Shown one piece after another: positions 11,143 through 24,351 of a DNA stretch of 64,000 nt (position 1 is the stretch's first letter; each line of letters begins with the position of its first letter). The DNA is taken from positions 135,865,680 through 135,929,679 of the forward strand of contig CM035806.1 in NCBI GenBank assembly GCA_020466095.1, written 5' to 3'. A program made the translations under genes and the position numbers. The stretch is from Chlorops oryzae. Its lineage: Eukaryota; Arthropoda; Insecta; Diptera; Chloropidae. The notes below the pieces were generated by a model that did not search any database, was not told where the DNA came from, and was given only the letters and a program-made list of their open reading frames with translations.

Positions 11143-11776
11143 ATACCCGATACACTCTGTGTCGTGGGTAGGTATATTGCGTTTGTCTGGTTGTATGTAA
11201 CACCCAGAACCAGTCGAGATAGACCATACAAAATATATATAGAAATCATCAGCGTCGCCAGGAGATTCGATTTAGACATGTCCGTCTGTCTGCCCGTCTG
11301 TTTGTCCGTCCGTCTGTCCGTCTGTTTGTATACAGTTTTCTTATCGAAAGAGTTGAGCTATTTTGACGAAATTCGGTATGCGTACTCACAGGTACATGAG
11401 TAAAAACAAGTTCGAGAATGGACCCGATCGGACCATTTTTAGGGGTACTTCCAGTACTAGGGTTTGTCACAAAAATCCCAAAACTGCCTCAAAATCGGAA
11501 ATATTTCAATGGAACTAAGATTTTGAGCGTATATTTACATAATCCTCCGATTAGAATTCAAAAAAATTTAAAAAGTGGGCGTGGCAAAGGGGTGGTTTTT
11601 GATAAAGAAATTTAATAAAATTTGGTATATGGGGCCCCTAATGGCCTTAAAAACTTCTCGAATATTCTTTCTTAGTGGTCCTGTTTTTTGGGCGCGTTCT
11701 AAAAATTATTTGAACATGTGTGTCTGTGTCGGGTATTTTATGGTCAGGCTCGCCTGACTATAACAGCCTTACTTGT
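11143..11776 (+). repeat. DINE-1/mini-me-like repeat, near full length
   Basis: Starts TACCCGATACACTCTGTGTC, then a TATATATAG core, a GTCCGTCTGTCTGCCCGTCT microsatellite and bodies with GGGCGTGGCA. It ends with the hairpin GTCAGGCTCGCCTGAC and TATAACAGCCTTACTTGT. A fragment of another copy's 3' end (CCTATAACACCCTTACTCGT) lies just upstream at about 11119-11138, so copies have landed head to tail. Confidence 0.85.
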
Positions 11777-12016
11777 TTTTCGTTGTTTTAATTCAAATTG
11801 AAAGCTTTCGAAAACTCTGAAGTCATACATCATAATTTTTTTTTTATACTTCATTTTCAAACTTTTGTTGCCATTAATTGGTTTGAGCTTTAATTTCCTT
11901 AACTCCGTCTTTAGATTATTATGGTTCGGTTATTCTGCCCACCACAATTTGGCTATGCTTCACACAATAATACTTAGTGTGCATACATATGTTTTTGTTG
12001 GTTTGATTCTGTTTTT

Positions 12017-12870
12017 ATACCCGACACACTCTGTGTCGAGGGTATATTGCGTTTGTGTTGTTGTGTGTAACACCCAGAACTAGTCGAGATAGACCATACA
12101 AAATATATATAGAAATGATCAGTGTCACCAGGAGATTCGATTTAGACATGTCCGTCCGTCTGTCCGTCTGTTTGTATACAGTTATCTTATCGAAGAAATT
12201 AAGCTATCTTGACAAAATTTGGTATGCGTGCTCACGGGGACATGAGTAAGAACAAGTTCGAGAATGGACCCGATCGGACCATTTTTAGGGGTACCTCCAG
12301 TACTAGGGTCTGTTATGAAAATCACAAAAACTGCTCTAAAACCGATGTTTTTCAAGATATTTTGATGAAATTTGATATTTGATCATATTTAAAGGCCAGT
12401 AATATTATTTCCGAAAATTGGAAAATTGGGCGTGGCAGAAGGGCGGTTTTCGAAAATTGTCTCCTACACCCGAAATTCAAATGGGACTTGAACGAAATCT
12501 GGCACTTATGCTTCCTTTGTAGCCTTAAACATCCTTCCAAAAAATTTTCTTGATCGGTCCATTTTTAAGGGTACCTCCAGTACTAGGGTCGTCACAAAAA
12601 TCCCAAAACTGCCTTAAAATCGGACTTTTTCGCAATATTTTAATGAAACTTAGAATTTGAGCGTATATTTAAGCCCCCGATTAGAATTCCAAAAAATTGG
12701 AAAAGTGGGCGTGGCAAAAGGGCGGTTTTCATAAAAAAATCTATCAAAGGTCGATATATGGGGCCTCTAATGGCCTTAAACACCTCTGGATATTAAATGT
12801 TATTTGAACATGTGTGTCTGTGTCGGGTATTCTATTGTCAGGCTCGCCTGACTATAACACCCTTACTTGT
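12017..12870 (+). repeat. DINE-1/mini-me-like repeat, full length
   Basis: The 5' end TATACCCGACACACTCTGTG forms a hairpin (CGACACA/TGTGTCG). It is followed by a TATATATAG core, a GTCCGTCCGTCTGTCCGTCT microsatellite, three imperfect internal stretches each with GGGTACCTCCAGTACTAGGG or GGGCGTGGCA, and the 3' hairpin GTCAGGCTCGCCTGAC before CTTACTTGT. TGTGTCGGGTA near the 3' end complements the 5' TACCCGACACA. No reading frame is conserved among copies. Confidence 0.88.
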
Positions 12871-14077
12871 TTTTTTTGTTGTTTCACTGACGCTCGAGTC
12901 TTCGTCAAAGGTCAACGAACACTCTCAAGTTCAAAGCCAACATTCAACAGAGGAGGGTAAGAAGCAATTTTGGTATTAGGCTCCGGTTATGATTTTCCTC
13001 TCCATCTTTTCATGTTATAATAATTTGCCATAAGCTTGATTTTAAGCTCTCTTCTAAGCTTGAAGAATTCTTTGCTTCTTAACACATGAAGACACATCGA
13101 CACGATGCGGGGCAATAAATCAGTGTCGGGCTTTTCGGTGATTCGGCGATTTCGTGATGCGGAGATTCGTGAAAGGCGTCACTCCCGACACACCCGCCGT
13201 TAAATGATCTCAAGTCATTTCCTCAAAATTTGGACAATTTACACTTAACGAGTTTCTTGGTTTTTTTTTTTTTTTTTTGTATTTTTTTAAACATTTTTTG
13301 TCAGCGCACCGGCCGCGGCACATCTGCACGAACAACTTACTTTCGTGTTTTTTTTTTTATAATTTTATTTATTTATTTTAATTTTTTATTTTTTGTTTTT
13401 AACTTGTGATGTGATTCTCAAATTACGCGGGGGCGTCTTATTCATTGAAGTTTTCTACGTTCTGTGACCTTAAGTTGAATTTATAAGCACTTTTTGTGCT
13501 TTCAAGGTCCAACCTTCTCTGATCTCATGCAAAATTAAATCAAAAGGGGGAAAAAGTTTTATTCGGCCCTGGTTTTGTGATCATTTAAAAAAATAAAAAT
13601 AAATAAATAAAAAAATAAATTTGGATATTAAAATAGAGGAACTGGAAAACGTTAAAAGATCCATAAGGTCTTAAAGAAACGACAGTCAAGCATCTCTTAA
13701 AAAAGTCTTCCCGTCAGTCTTAGAGAACTAATAGTTTTCCGTATGTTATAAAAAAGGATCGCAGGATCGCAGAATCGCCGAACACAAAATTTTTTAACAC
13801 ACATACATATACGTTCCTAACTGTTGATTCTGGAGAATCCATAAGAATAGACCGCTAAAGTAATCTCATTCCCGGGTAATGGCAATTTACTATAAAAAAT
13901 AAGACAACTGAAGTCAGTCGACTTTGATATACGCGCAGTATCCCTACGGTGACCATCATATCGGTTTTTAGCACCTTTCTTTCGTCTTGGTCAACCTGTA
14001 TGTTTCGGACTTGAAGCTTCTACGCTCTTTATTTGGGAAATTACGAAAAATATCCTTTTTTGGGCAGGCCCCGATCA
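12871..14077. other. No gene seen; homopolymer-rich
   Basis: Long T runs lie at about 13261-13400 and an A-rich stretch near 13590. A short inverted pair GTGTCGGG/CCCGACAC lies at about 13123-13192. Nothing is recognisably coding. Confidence 0.45.
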
Positions 14078-14627
14078 CACAGAGCCAAAACTGCCTAATA
14101 GAATCAAGAAGATTTTCTCTATGAAACGTTTTTAGGCTAAGGGGTATCCCAGCAGAAAGAAGAGAAGATTTTTCCAAAGAGATTCCTTATTATTTTAATG
14201 TGGTAAATCTTTTTAATTTTATCAAGAAGGGAAACACATGAAATCAAGAAGAAAACTAGTTATTCACAATTTTTTGCACTCAATTTCCGTTATTTTTGGC
14301 ACCAAAAAAACAATCCATAGAGAAACACTTCTTGATTCCATTAGGATTTATACTGAATTGTATTAAAAATGGATTCCTTATTGATTTCATTAGGTTCCTG
14401 TAAGATTATGGGTAAACAATCTTCTTAATTTATTTAATAAGGAAAACCTTTTTGAAAAAATCAATAAGAATTCATAATAAAAGCAACAAGTTTTCTTCTT
14501 GACTTATTCAAAAAGGTTTTCCTTATTACAATAATGAGACTTTCTTCTTGAAAAAAAAAACCAAAGAGATATCTTATTAATTTTGTTCTATTTTATTAGG
14601 TATATATTATGTACTGTTTTCTCTGTG
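14078..14627. mobile_element. 550-bp TIR element, copy A
   Basis: The ends CACAGAGCCAAAACTGCCTA and (reversed) CACAGAGAAAACAGTACATA are inverted. Nearly the whole body recurs at 45713-46247 with only scattered differences, so both are recent copies of one family. The interior repeats AATCAAGAAG and TTCTTGATT motifs. No protein is encoded. Confidence 0.75.
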
Positions 14628-14662
14628 CAAGTTTTTGAGCAAACTGTGCAATTTCATTTTCA

Positions 14663-15476
14663 CACTCAAAAAATTCCGTCGTAGAATCTATGATATCCGA
14701 CGTAGTGTCTATTATATCCGCAATTGATATAGGTCCAATTGCAGGATATCATAGATTCTACGACAGCTTTGCAGTAGTTTCTACGATGAGGAATGTCATT
14801 GATTTCAACGATTTATAACGTAGATTTAACGATATTCCATCTTAGGAACTATGATGTTATTCATAGGAACTAGATACAAATCATAGGACTACGGTTTCAA
14901 ATCTTGAAGTACATTTCTATAACTTCTTAATTTTGATATGAATTCTTGTCGGCGGGTTCGATCCCTACGAACGTATTTTTGTTGTTTTTTTTTTTTGGAA
15001 AAGTAGACAATTTAACATTTATATTATTTAAAAAACTGAGAGACAAAAAAATTTTACCATCATTTTTATGCTTAAAAAATTAAAAAAGATTCTATAGGAA
15101 TATCTTGAAAGAGCTTGTGCGTGACGTTTTGGAAGGGCAGAAAGCAACTTGTTTTATTGGTTGGCATACTCATACTTTCATGTTTCTCTGATATTCTGCT
15201 GAAAATTTACTTGCCTGTTTTATTCTCCATTTTTCCACCAATTTCTTTGGCCTGTGACAGGGTTCGAACTCGGACCTTCCAGATTACAAGTCTAGCACAC
15301 TTCAACTACGCCATCGCGTGACATAATTTGAGCTTCTAGTTTTATTATATCAATATAAGTGGGAAAAAGTAGAAACTATCGGATTTACAGAAAAACTTAT
15401 TGTATTTTACGTAGATTCTATTATATTCTTTTACGTATTCCTATCGTAGAAACAACGATGCAAAAATTTTTCAGTG
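14663..15476. mobile_element. TIR element carrying a tRNA-like unit
   Basis: The left end is CACTCAAAAAATTCCGTCGT and the right end (reversed) is CACTGAAAAATTTTTGCATC, with TCTACGA on both arms. The tRNA-like unit at 15088-15367 lies inside on the minus strand, and a second B-box-like GGTTCGATCCC lies at about 14957. A relative with the same end and the same internal tRNA-like unit begins at 32396. Confidence 0.6.
15088..15367 (-). mobile_element. tRNA-derived SINE-like repeat, copy 2
   Basis: On the minus strand the A box TGGCGTAGTTGAAG and B box GAGTTCGAACCC are intact. The 3' end matches copy 1 (CACGCACAAGCTCTTTCAAG). It is embedded at the same place in its host element as copy 3, so it moved as part of that element. 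Confidence 0.65.
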
Positions 15477-15889
15477 CACTTAGGATCGTTCTCGGGGCCC
15501 AAAATACCTGTATGCCAAAGTTTGACGTGATTAGTCAAGCCGTTTGGAAGGATATCCGACCCCTGACGGACGGACGTACGGACAGAGGGCAATTTTGCAG
15601 TGTTTCCACTGACCAACTGATAGCATCCGTCGAATATTAACCAAATATCATAATTTGGTTTTAATTTAGGGGAGATTCCCCTAAACTGACAACAGAGCGT
15701 TTAAGGAGTTTAAAATTATTAAAGTACGCTGTTTTGGCTGTTCCAGTTAACTTCTCTCTCGAGATGCCCCAAAAAATTTCAAAGTAACTCAAAGTCGATC
15801 TCGAACTCAGAGAAGTTGACAGAAGTAAATTCGCAAACATTTCCACAAAATTCGAATTCAGATTCAAATTGGAAAAGGGCAAAAAGAGG
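15477..15889. other. No gene seen
   Basis: Short GGACGGACGTACGGAC-type run at 15570-15590, a possible degenerate mini-me core. No coding signal. Confidence 0.4.
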
Positions 15890-17060
15890 TGACGGAATTT
15901 GACATTTCAAATGAAAACAAAAACGAACCAAAAATATTAGAAATAAATCAAATGAAAAAGTGAAATTGGAAATGCAAACAAAAAAGAAAAGAAAAGAAAA
16001 GAAAAGAGAAACAAAGAAAACGATCGCGAATGCTTACGAAAATCTTTCTTGGAGCGCGGCAAATTTTTCAAAATTTCCATTTCATTTTCGTGCGAGCAGC
16101 CAACAAGTCTCAGCAAGTGTCAAGAATAAAAAAACATAAAAAAACAACAACATCGAACAACAACAATCTTAATACAACAACAGAAAACAACAATTTCATA
16201 TGGGGAGAAAAGCGATTTTTGCTCGGAGAGCTGCAGTGCTAGCAGCAGTAAAATTTTTGACGCCAAGCGGAGCGTTTGGAAGCGGACAGCAGCGCGCGCG
16301 TTTCGAGTTGTCCGAATGCGAATCCAAATCTGGATCCAAATCCGCATGCGAGTCTTAATCCGAATTTGCAAATACGAGTTATTCTCTTTTTGTGTTCAGT
16401 GCGTTTAAATGAAGAAACTGGATTGAGAGTGTAGCATCAAATTTTGAACTCTTCATTTCGTGAGCCAAGAAAGAAAAAATCAAAAATCAAAAATCAAAAA
16501 TCAAAAATAAATGAATAAATAATTTAATTATAAAAACCTCCGAATGATCAAGACGAATTCGCGCTTCACTTCGAAAAGATAAGACGAAAGAGCATACAAA
16601 ATAATCCAAACAGCGACATTGAATGACGGGCCCAACGGACGGGCAACTTCGATGGACCTGATAACAATTGCCGTTTTGCCCAAGTCGAGGTAAAAACAAA
16701 AATTATTAACTCCCTCCGGTCTCCATCAGTATTCAACGAAATCAAGTGTACGGTAGAAATTCTTCTCGCCTGAACAATTAGGACGCAATCGCTCGCGAAT
16801 TTGTGTTTCTTCCTCGTTTTAATATATTTTTATTTTGATTTCGGTATTTTGTTCGTTTGGTCGTTGTGTTTGTATAAAGAAAAGGAAAACATTTAAAATC
16901 ATAAAAAAAAAGCAAAATTTAGATGTGCGTGCGTGAAAAGTTCAACCCATTAGCCATAAATTCGAAACACATGGCTCCTCCGATGAGATCAATGCTCCTG
17001 TGGAAAACATTTTCGCCTTTTGTCTTTTGAGAAAACGTCCAAAACGTAAGTTCAAAAAGA
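15890..17060 (+). promoter_or_regulatory. Possible promoter and non-coding first exon
   Basis: The stretch lacks obvious transposon ends and has CAA-rich runs (about 16141-16195) and AAAAGAAAAG runs typical of fly 5' leaders. An initiator-like TTCAGTGC lies at about 16396. A consensus-like donor (CGAG|GTAAAA) lies at about 16690, which would close a non-coding exon. No start codon opens a convincing frame. It might be an upstream leader exon of the large gene that resumes at 47097, which would make a long intron. This is inference only. Confidence 0.3.
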
Positions 17061-17732
17061 AAACCACATCACGAACTTAATAATTTGTAGAATTTTACTC
17101 GTATAAAACATAAAACATAAAAATTCAACATTTACGAAAGAAACTACTAGGAGGTAAACCTCCTACAACGCGGTGAATAGGTTCCGTTATAGGAAATCGC
17201 GTTGTAGGAGACTCTAACTCCATACAAAGGTCAGAGTTTGGTTCTAAAGTAAGAAAATTTTCAATAAAATATTGGAATTTTTATAGTAAAAATATGTGCT
17301 TGATATAATTGTGTGTATTTATTTGTTGAGTCATAAGAACATACATATTACGTAATATAATAACACTCAATTTATTTAAACAAACAAAAAAACTAAACAA
17401 AATAAAGTAAAATTTTATTTCTACATAAAATATTCAAGTTGAAATATTTAATAAATTAAAGCCAAAATAGAAGGATAACTTTCTACTGCTCCTCATCACT
17501 TAGTATGATTTGTTTCGAACGTTTTGTTCGTACTAATTAGTTTAAAATCGGAGCTTGATCCACTATCAGATTCGGGCATCCTTTCGACGATTATTGGTTT
17601 GAAAAAATCGTGCATTGAAGTTTGTTTGCTTCTTATTTCGCAAATCTTTGGAGGAAGCTTAGAAGAGTTGTGGACTAAAAACCGAAAAAAATCCGAAAAA
17701 TTCATGACGTCCGATTTCGATGAAAATTTATA
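17061..17732. other. No gene seen; one short palindrome
   Basis: A hairpin-like segment at about 17150-17210 (AGGAGGTAAACCTCCTACAA and CGTTGTAGGAG). Otherwise AT-rich and featureless. Confidence 0.4.
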
Positions 17733-18015
17733 CAGTCGAATCTGGATATAGTGCATTAATTTTTTCACGTCCTGTTCATTGTTCGTATTAGCGGGGGATT
17801 TTTTTTCGTGGGCCCCTCAAAAAAATGTGCGACCAAAAAACATTCCCATGCCAATTGTGGGCCCCTTCAGAAAGCCCGGGATCGGAGGAAAAACCCCCTT
17901 TTCCACTCCCTCTCTTTACAGGCCTGATTATTTAGACCAGTCCGGGCAGCAAAAAAGCGTTCACTATTTCGAGCTGTTCATTATTTCAGGGATTCGTTAT
18001 ATCCAGATTCGACTG
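17733..18015. mobile_element. 283-bp pogo-like MITE
   Basis: The ends CAGTCGAATCTGGATATA and TATATCC-AGATTCGACTG are inverted repeats, each flanked by TA (17731-17732, 18016-18017). The CAGT start and TA duplication fit the pogo/Tc1 group. No transposase frame. Confidence 0.78.
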
Positions 18016-20233
18016 TATATAGAAAAAGTGAAAAATTCTAAGAATTTTGAAGCCAAAATTAAAAAAAAAAGCTGATTACAACTAGTCCCTTTTTGAACCG
18101 ATTTGAAACTAGACCCAAACTAGACCAGTTGTAATTAGTTTTTTTGTTTTTTTAAAGACTTCGTTCGAATGATCGATAACTGGAAATTCGATTTACGGTC
18201 CTTTTTTCGAGCCCCCTTCTTTTATCTAAATACTTGTGTGCACATATGTATGTATGAATTTTTCATTATCAATTTCAAGACACTATAGATATACAACAGG
18301 CCATGTTACTTCCTATCAATAAATCATCGGTCGGTCAGTAATCATAATAACGAGTAATAAATGCTCGAGTGGATAGACTGACTTTGATCAGAGATATTAT
18401 AAGTGCCTGAAAACACCCAACAGCGATGGGACTACACTCTACACTCTAAAATATGAAGTGATAAGAATTTTGCCTTTTATCGTACGTCGCTTTATTGGCC
18501 TATATGAAGGCTCTTTGTCTGTTAGCTGTTAAAGTTTCATAACAAATTTTAAGGGTTCTCATCCGGTAATACAAGGTATAACAGGGATATTGCGAAATTG
18601 TTGGTCACTTTCTCGGGTTTTTCTTTCTTCTGGGACCCAAAAGTGACAGCTTCAAAGAGTTTGATCTTGGGTTGGTTAAGTATTTTGCCCCTTGAGGCAA
18701 ACACACAGTGTCGTAATTGCTCATGCGATCCAATCGGCCAAAAGACATTAAAAAGAAACCCATGCAGATAGGGTAAAGGTTTTCTCCCGCACTCCAAACT
18801 GTCTGGCAAAAGTGGCTGAAGATTGTGTGCGAATTTTGTTTGTTTGTTTTTATTTCATTCTGTGCTTAAAACTATCGTCAGGCAAAGGAGATCGAAATGT
18901 TCAATTTCCCTCAGGCCCGAAAGTTCTCTCTACGGAATTGCATTTACATCTTACTGTAAAAATAGTGCAAAGCCGCCGCTGGAGATGGGGTTGGTGGTCT
19001 AGATTTCAATGGATATGTCCATAAGCGATTGGACTTAAGGTACAATTTTCTTTAAATTGGGAAAGTTAAAAAAAAATTTTAATTTAGGTCAACTGTGCAT
19101 GGATCAGGTCTGAAAGGGTAGGGTATGAAACATTTTTAAAAAAAGTTTCAAATATGCAATTGTTCGCTCTTCTAATCCTAAAAAGAAAGAATTTTAAATC
19201 TAAAATCTTTCATTGTTTTCAGATTTATGAAGGAATAAATTTTCCAAATATTTCAACAATTTTTCACGTCCAATTAACTTTTTATTTATTGTAGTTTTTA
19301 GTTCCTTTTCAATTCAATTCAAAACCGCAGGAAATCAGAGCGCGTTCTAATATACGCACGCACACAGAATGGTGCCGTTATAATCGCAAACCGATTAAGT
19401 CCTTTTAAGCTTAAAATGTTTTGTGCTAGTCTTGCTGACATCAACATTACACCTCCATTTTTTTATCAGTTTTTCGCTTTCTTTTTAATATTTTGAAAAA
19501 TTCTTAATTAATTTATAATAAAGAATTGCTTGTTTTTTTATTTATAATTTTTATATTTTATTTTTTCTTTTATTCATGTACAATGTGCAGTAGCAGATTC
19601 TGAACTTAAAAGCTTATTGCCTTAGACGTATGTTCATGTATGTATAGAAATGGCCTCTTCTCGGAATGCGTAACGCGCAAGTCACACGTGCTCCAATTAG
19701 AGCCAACACATCAAAGGAAACATGAAAATCGCCATTATTTTCTGAAAATGCTTTTCTTGCTCGTGTTCTAGTTTTGAGTTCAAAATTTTCTTCACATATT
19801 TTCCCAACTTTGTGTTTTTCTTTTTGCTTCTCTTAAGTGGCGGACGGGTGGAACAAATGTACAGGCAACAACATGCCGCTGACTGGATTTGTTTTGTTGC
19901 TTGTCACAACCGAACATTTTCTCGCGTTTATTCAACTTTTCGTTACTCATTTTCGGCTCAAAAATCAATTTAAGAGTGAAATAAAAATTTAAAAAAAAAT
20001 TTTTTAATTATAAAAAAAAAACACGAGTTGAAAGTATAAAAAATATAATTGCTAAAATTGTTCGTCGGTTCGTTCGCTCGCTTCGAAGCGTAATCGCTCT
20101 TTGCAACAGACGTGGACCGGGCACTAATGACTATTTGCAAAGTTCCCTTGACTGGTTTGAGTCAAGGTCTTAAGGCTAATTTCAACTGCTCCTCATTTGC
20201 TGATTTTTTTTTTTTTTTTTTTTTTTTTGTCAT
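18016..20233. other. No gene seen; mostly non-repetitive AT-rich DNA
   Basis: Short frames only, none with domain-like content or matching splice sites. It includes A and T homopolymers near 19985-20040 and 20200-20228. It could hold regulatory sequence but nothing definite is visible. Confidence 0.4.
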
Positions 20234-22196
20234 TATACCCGACACACTCTGTGTCGAGGGTATATTGCGTTTGTTGGGTTGTGTGTAACACCCAGAACCA
20301 GTCGAGATAGACTATACAAAATGTATATAGAAATGATCAGCGTCACCAGGAGATTCGATTTAGACATGTCCGTCCGTCTGTCTGTCCGTCTGTCTGTATA
20401 CAGTTATCTTATCGAAGGAGTTGATCTATCTTGACAATATTTAATATGCGTGCTAACGGGGACATGAGTAAGAACAAGTTCGAGAATGGACCCAATCGGA
20501 CCATTTTTAGGGGTACCTCCAGTGCTAGGGTCTGTTACGAAAATCACAAAAACTGCTCTAAATCCGATGTTTTTCAAGATATTTTGATGAAATTTGATAT
20601 TTGATCATATTTAAAGGCCAGTAATATTATTTCCGAAAATTGGAAAAGTGGGCGTGGCAGAAGGGCGTTTTTCGAAAATTGTCTCCTACACCCGAAATTC
20701 AAATGGGACTTGAACGAAAGTTGGCACTTATGCTTCCTTTGTAGCCATTAACATCCTCCAAAAAAATTTCCTTGATCGGTCCATTTTTAAGGGTACCTCC
20801 AGTACTAGGGTCTGTCACAAAAATCCCAAAACTGCCTTAAAATCGGACTTTTTCGAAATATTTTAATGAAACTTAGAATTTGAGCGTATATTTAAGCCTC
20901 CGATTAGAATTCGGAAAAAATGGAAAAGTGGGCGTGGAAAAAAGGGCGGTTTTCATAAAGAAATTCAACAAAAGTCGGTATGTGAGGCCCCTACCCAAGT
21001 AACAAAAATGTTTATTATCATAACTTAAAGAAGTAGTGAAGAAGGCTACAAAAGGTATGCACTCCGTCTTTAAGACATATTAAAGTCCAAATTAAGTGCA
21101 AAAGGGCCCATGTGGGCGGTCCGATAGAAGAAATTGAGAAGCGTATTTCTATCTTAATTGCCACTTAAATAGGAGAGCGAAGTTTCAAGTTCTAGTTTTT
21201 ATCTTCTTAAAGGCTTCTTAACTCCAGCACAGCTTATGAGTTTATAAAAACATTATCTATCTCTTTTTATCCCATTGATTTAAATACTAATGATAAAATG
21301 AAACGAAAACATATTTCGCAGAGGGTGTTGGTTCTGTCTAAAATTTTATTGACAAGGTATTTGTGTTCATCAATGCTATGATAAGTAAAATAAGTGACTT
21401 TGGCTTTGTTCGTTACGCCAAATCGAAGAGATTTTACAAACGCAACGACTTTTACGGTGAAATTACACCTGCTACCACCCCTTCAAAATTCACGCGCCTT
21501 CATAATTTTATTAATTGATGAAATATTTTTTTAAAACAATTACGCTGAAATCAATGCGCTGGCGCTTAAAAATGTGTTTTTTATGTGGGGTTTTAGTATA
21601 TACTTTTCTTAAGTCAAATAATTTGCAAAGATTAACTCGTAAGCAGTTTAAATTTCGTTCCATCGTAAGTATTGCTGCAAATTAGAAGGAATACAAATAT
21701 AATAATTTGATTAGGAAAAGTTTAATATCCGAGCGTACACCATTCCCTTCGGTGGTCGACACCGAAATGAAATGCAGGGTGGCCATAATATTTTTTCATT
21801 TTGACAGCACACGTTGATGAAAAACACTTTACTAATTTAAGTACGATATTCGAAGTATTAAATACGTCCCATCATACCGATTTAATGCTTCGAATATGGC
21901 TACTAATTTCAGAACCATCTTAGACTGCTTTAAGAAGGATATTAAATACCAATTTAAAACCAAAGTGACAGCTCTACTTTAAAACCGATTTAAGTGACAT
22001 TAAAGAAGGGAGCATTCAAATACCAAAAACTGATCATATTAAGTTTGAATAAAGAAATGAAATACCGAATGAATACCACATTTTGCTACTTGGGTATGGC
22101 CTTAAACACCTCTTGATATTAAAAATTATTTGAAGATGTGTGTCTGTGTCGGGTATTCTATTGTCAGGCTCGCCTGACTATAACACCCTTACTTGT
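20234..22196 (+). repeat. DINE-1/mini-me-like repeat split by another element
   Basis: Full 5' end (TATACCCGACACACTCTGTG), core, GTCCGTCCGTCTGTCTGTCC block and 3' hairpin GTCAGGCTCGCCTGAC with CTTACTTGT. The copy is interrupted at 20994-22094. Removing that insert restores a contiguous repeat of about 860 bp like the one at 12017-12870. Confidence 0.88.
20994..22094. mobile_element. 1.1-kb TIR element nested in a DINE-like repeat
   Basis: The ends are CCCAAGTAACAAAA and (reversed) CCCAAGTAGCAAAA, flanked by TA (20992-20993 and 22095-22096). The neighbouring repeat copies show the uninterrupted site (GGCCCCTAATGGCC), so the boundaries are reliable. The interior has no long frame. The family is not recognised. 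Confidence 0.82.
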
Positions 22197-24093
22197 TTTT
22201 TTAGCCAAGGAGGGTAGGATTTTTAAGCCATACCGGAGAGAAAAATGGGCCATTTTATAGATTGGTTTATTTTACGGATATCTGATCCAACTACCTGCCT
22301 TCATTTAAAGGCAGTGATGTAGAGCAATAATTGTGTATGTGATATTTTATCTCTGCGTATACCTATGTATGTATGTTCCATAGAATAAAGCTCAGCTTAT
22401 AACAAAAAAACAAAAACAAAAAAAAAAATCCAATCATTCCAATTTGGAATACACGGTGTTGATGGGTGAGCCCATGATTAAAAAGCGAGAGTTCCGAGGT
22501 TCAAATCCCACAGAGGGGCTGTTTAGCAGCATCGCACTTATGTGCCCATTGCTTTTAAGTGCATTTTTTCGTATTGGACTGTCATGTGAATGTATTTATT
22601 CATGAAAAAATCGCATTTAGCAGCCTTCCGCATCATTGCAGATTTGATTTAACAGCATCGTTTTTTGTGTCGGGGAAAAAATACATATCCCTTGAAAAGT
22701 AATTCATTTCGAAAAAATTTCTAAGCGTGTGGATTCGCTTTCGTGAAAAAAAAAACCACAAATAATAACAGAAGTGCGGGATCATTCTTCATCCAAGACG
22801 GACTTATGCAAAGATTCCATTCTACTTATACAAATTCGCTTAAGAGCATCAATAAGCGAATTCGCTTACGAGCATATTTTGGTTAGGTGCATCAAATCGC
22901 GTGCAAAAGTTAACGATGCAGTTAAGCAGAAAGTACTGTATTACTTAATACTTACTTTTGTTAAATTGCTGCCCTTTGCAGTGAAAGGTCTTCTTTCTCA
23001 TTGTTTTTAACTGCGTCGTGTATCAAGGTCCATTTAGGAGGTCCAAAAAAAATTTTTTTTAGAACCGGTTCCAAGGCGAATATTGTGGGTCTTATTAAGC
23101 CCACTCAATATAATTTCTTCCACAACGTTTTATTCGGCATACAAGAAAGCCAGGAGTTTTCTCCCTGGGTTTTTTATTTTAAATAAAGTCCGGTTTTTGG
23201 TATGGGCATCAAGACTTAAAAAAATTGTCAACAACTTTTAGAAAAACGTTGTTCTCCTTACGCAAAATTTGATCAAACACGTTGTTTTCACTTCGGCCGA
23301 TTTTATTGGACGATTACTACTCACCCAGCTACGCAATTGAGGAATTTTTTTTCGGTCTGTGAAGCAAATATAAAGGTCAATCATCATTTTACTGAGAGTG
23401 CTAGAAATATAGGTTTTTTGAAGACCGTGGCCTTATTTGACTCAAGTAAGTACCTTACGAAAAATCCGAGAAATGCGTTGTATCTATCAATAATTTTTTT
23501 TTTTTTAACATAGGACTATAAATACCACTCAAAAGATTTGAGTCTCTTTTAACGCATAAATAAGTTTGATATGACTCCAATAAGGGATGGAAAATGAAAA
23601 ACCCAAAACCTCTTGTGAAAGGGCCAATTTGAAGCTCAGTCAATGACTAGTTTTCCCGAAGTTTTTCGGGGTCAGTCGCACCTTAAAGCTCCAAAACGAG
23701 CATTCGAATGACAAACTCGAACCGAATAAATTCCTATTGGGTTACAAATAGAATTTCTATCTAAAAGTAATTCTCTTGTTTTGTTTATTGTTTATAAACA
23801 CGTGGGCGAAAATTTATTACATACATATCGAGCACGGGTACTGCGTAGTGAATAGTCAAATTCCGATTACTTTCGATCTCAATAAAACCGTAATCAGCAC
23901 AGTCGAAAAGTTGCTAAGAAAATATATTTTCGTTAGTTTATATTTTTTCTCTTCTTTTTCTTCTGCTTTTCATCAATTAAACGATTGGAAAAATAAAGAA
24001 AATAAAAAATAAAGATACCTACATACATACCTACATACCTACAATTCGAAGATCCGTGGCGAACGTTCAGCTTTGTAATTATAATAATATAAT
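22197..24093. other. No gene seen; one tRNA-like segment
   Basis: A B-box-like GGTTCAAATCC lies at about 22499 with a weak A box upstream, possibly a SINE remnant. The remainder is AT-rich with short frames only. Confidence 0.4.
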
Positions 24094-24220
24094 AGTGGTA
24101 CTCATGCAGCTTCGCAAATGCCTTCGCAACTTTTCCCATCGTAAAGTTTCATATCAATTTTGACAGTTGTGTGACAAATTTCTCATTTCCCACAATTTGC
24201 AAAGCTGCATGAGGCCCACT
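24094..24220. mobile_element. 127-bp MITE, hAT-like
   Basis: The ends AGTGGTACTCATGCAGCTTC and (reversed) AGTGGGCCTCATGCAGCTTT are inverted repeats. The flanks AATATAAT and AATATAAG match at seven of eight bases. Related to 9864-10120. Confidence 0.65.
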
Positions 24221-24351
24221 AATATAAGTATGTATAAAATATGATAAATGAAATATAATTTATATAGACATCTTCTATGTAATAATCAATTTAAAGTTAA
24301 TTTTATTTTAAATGTTTAAACTCACTGGACACGACTATAGTATGGGTAGAA

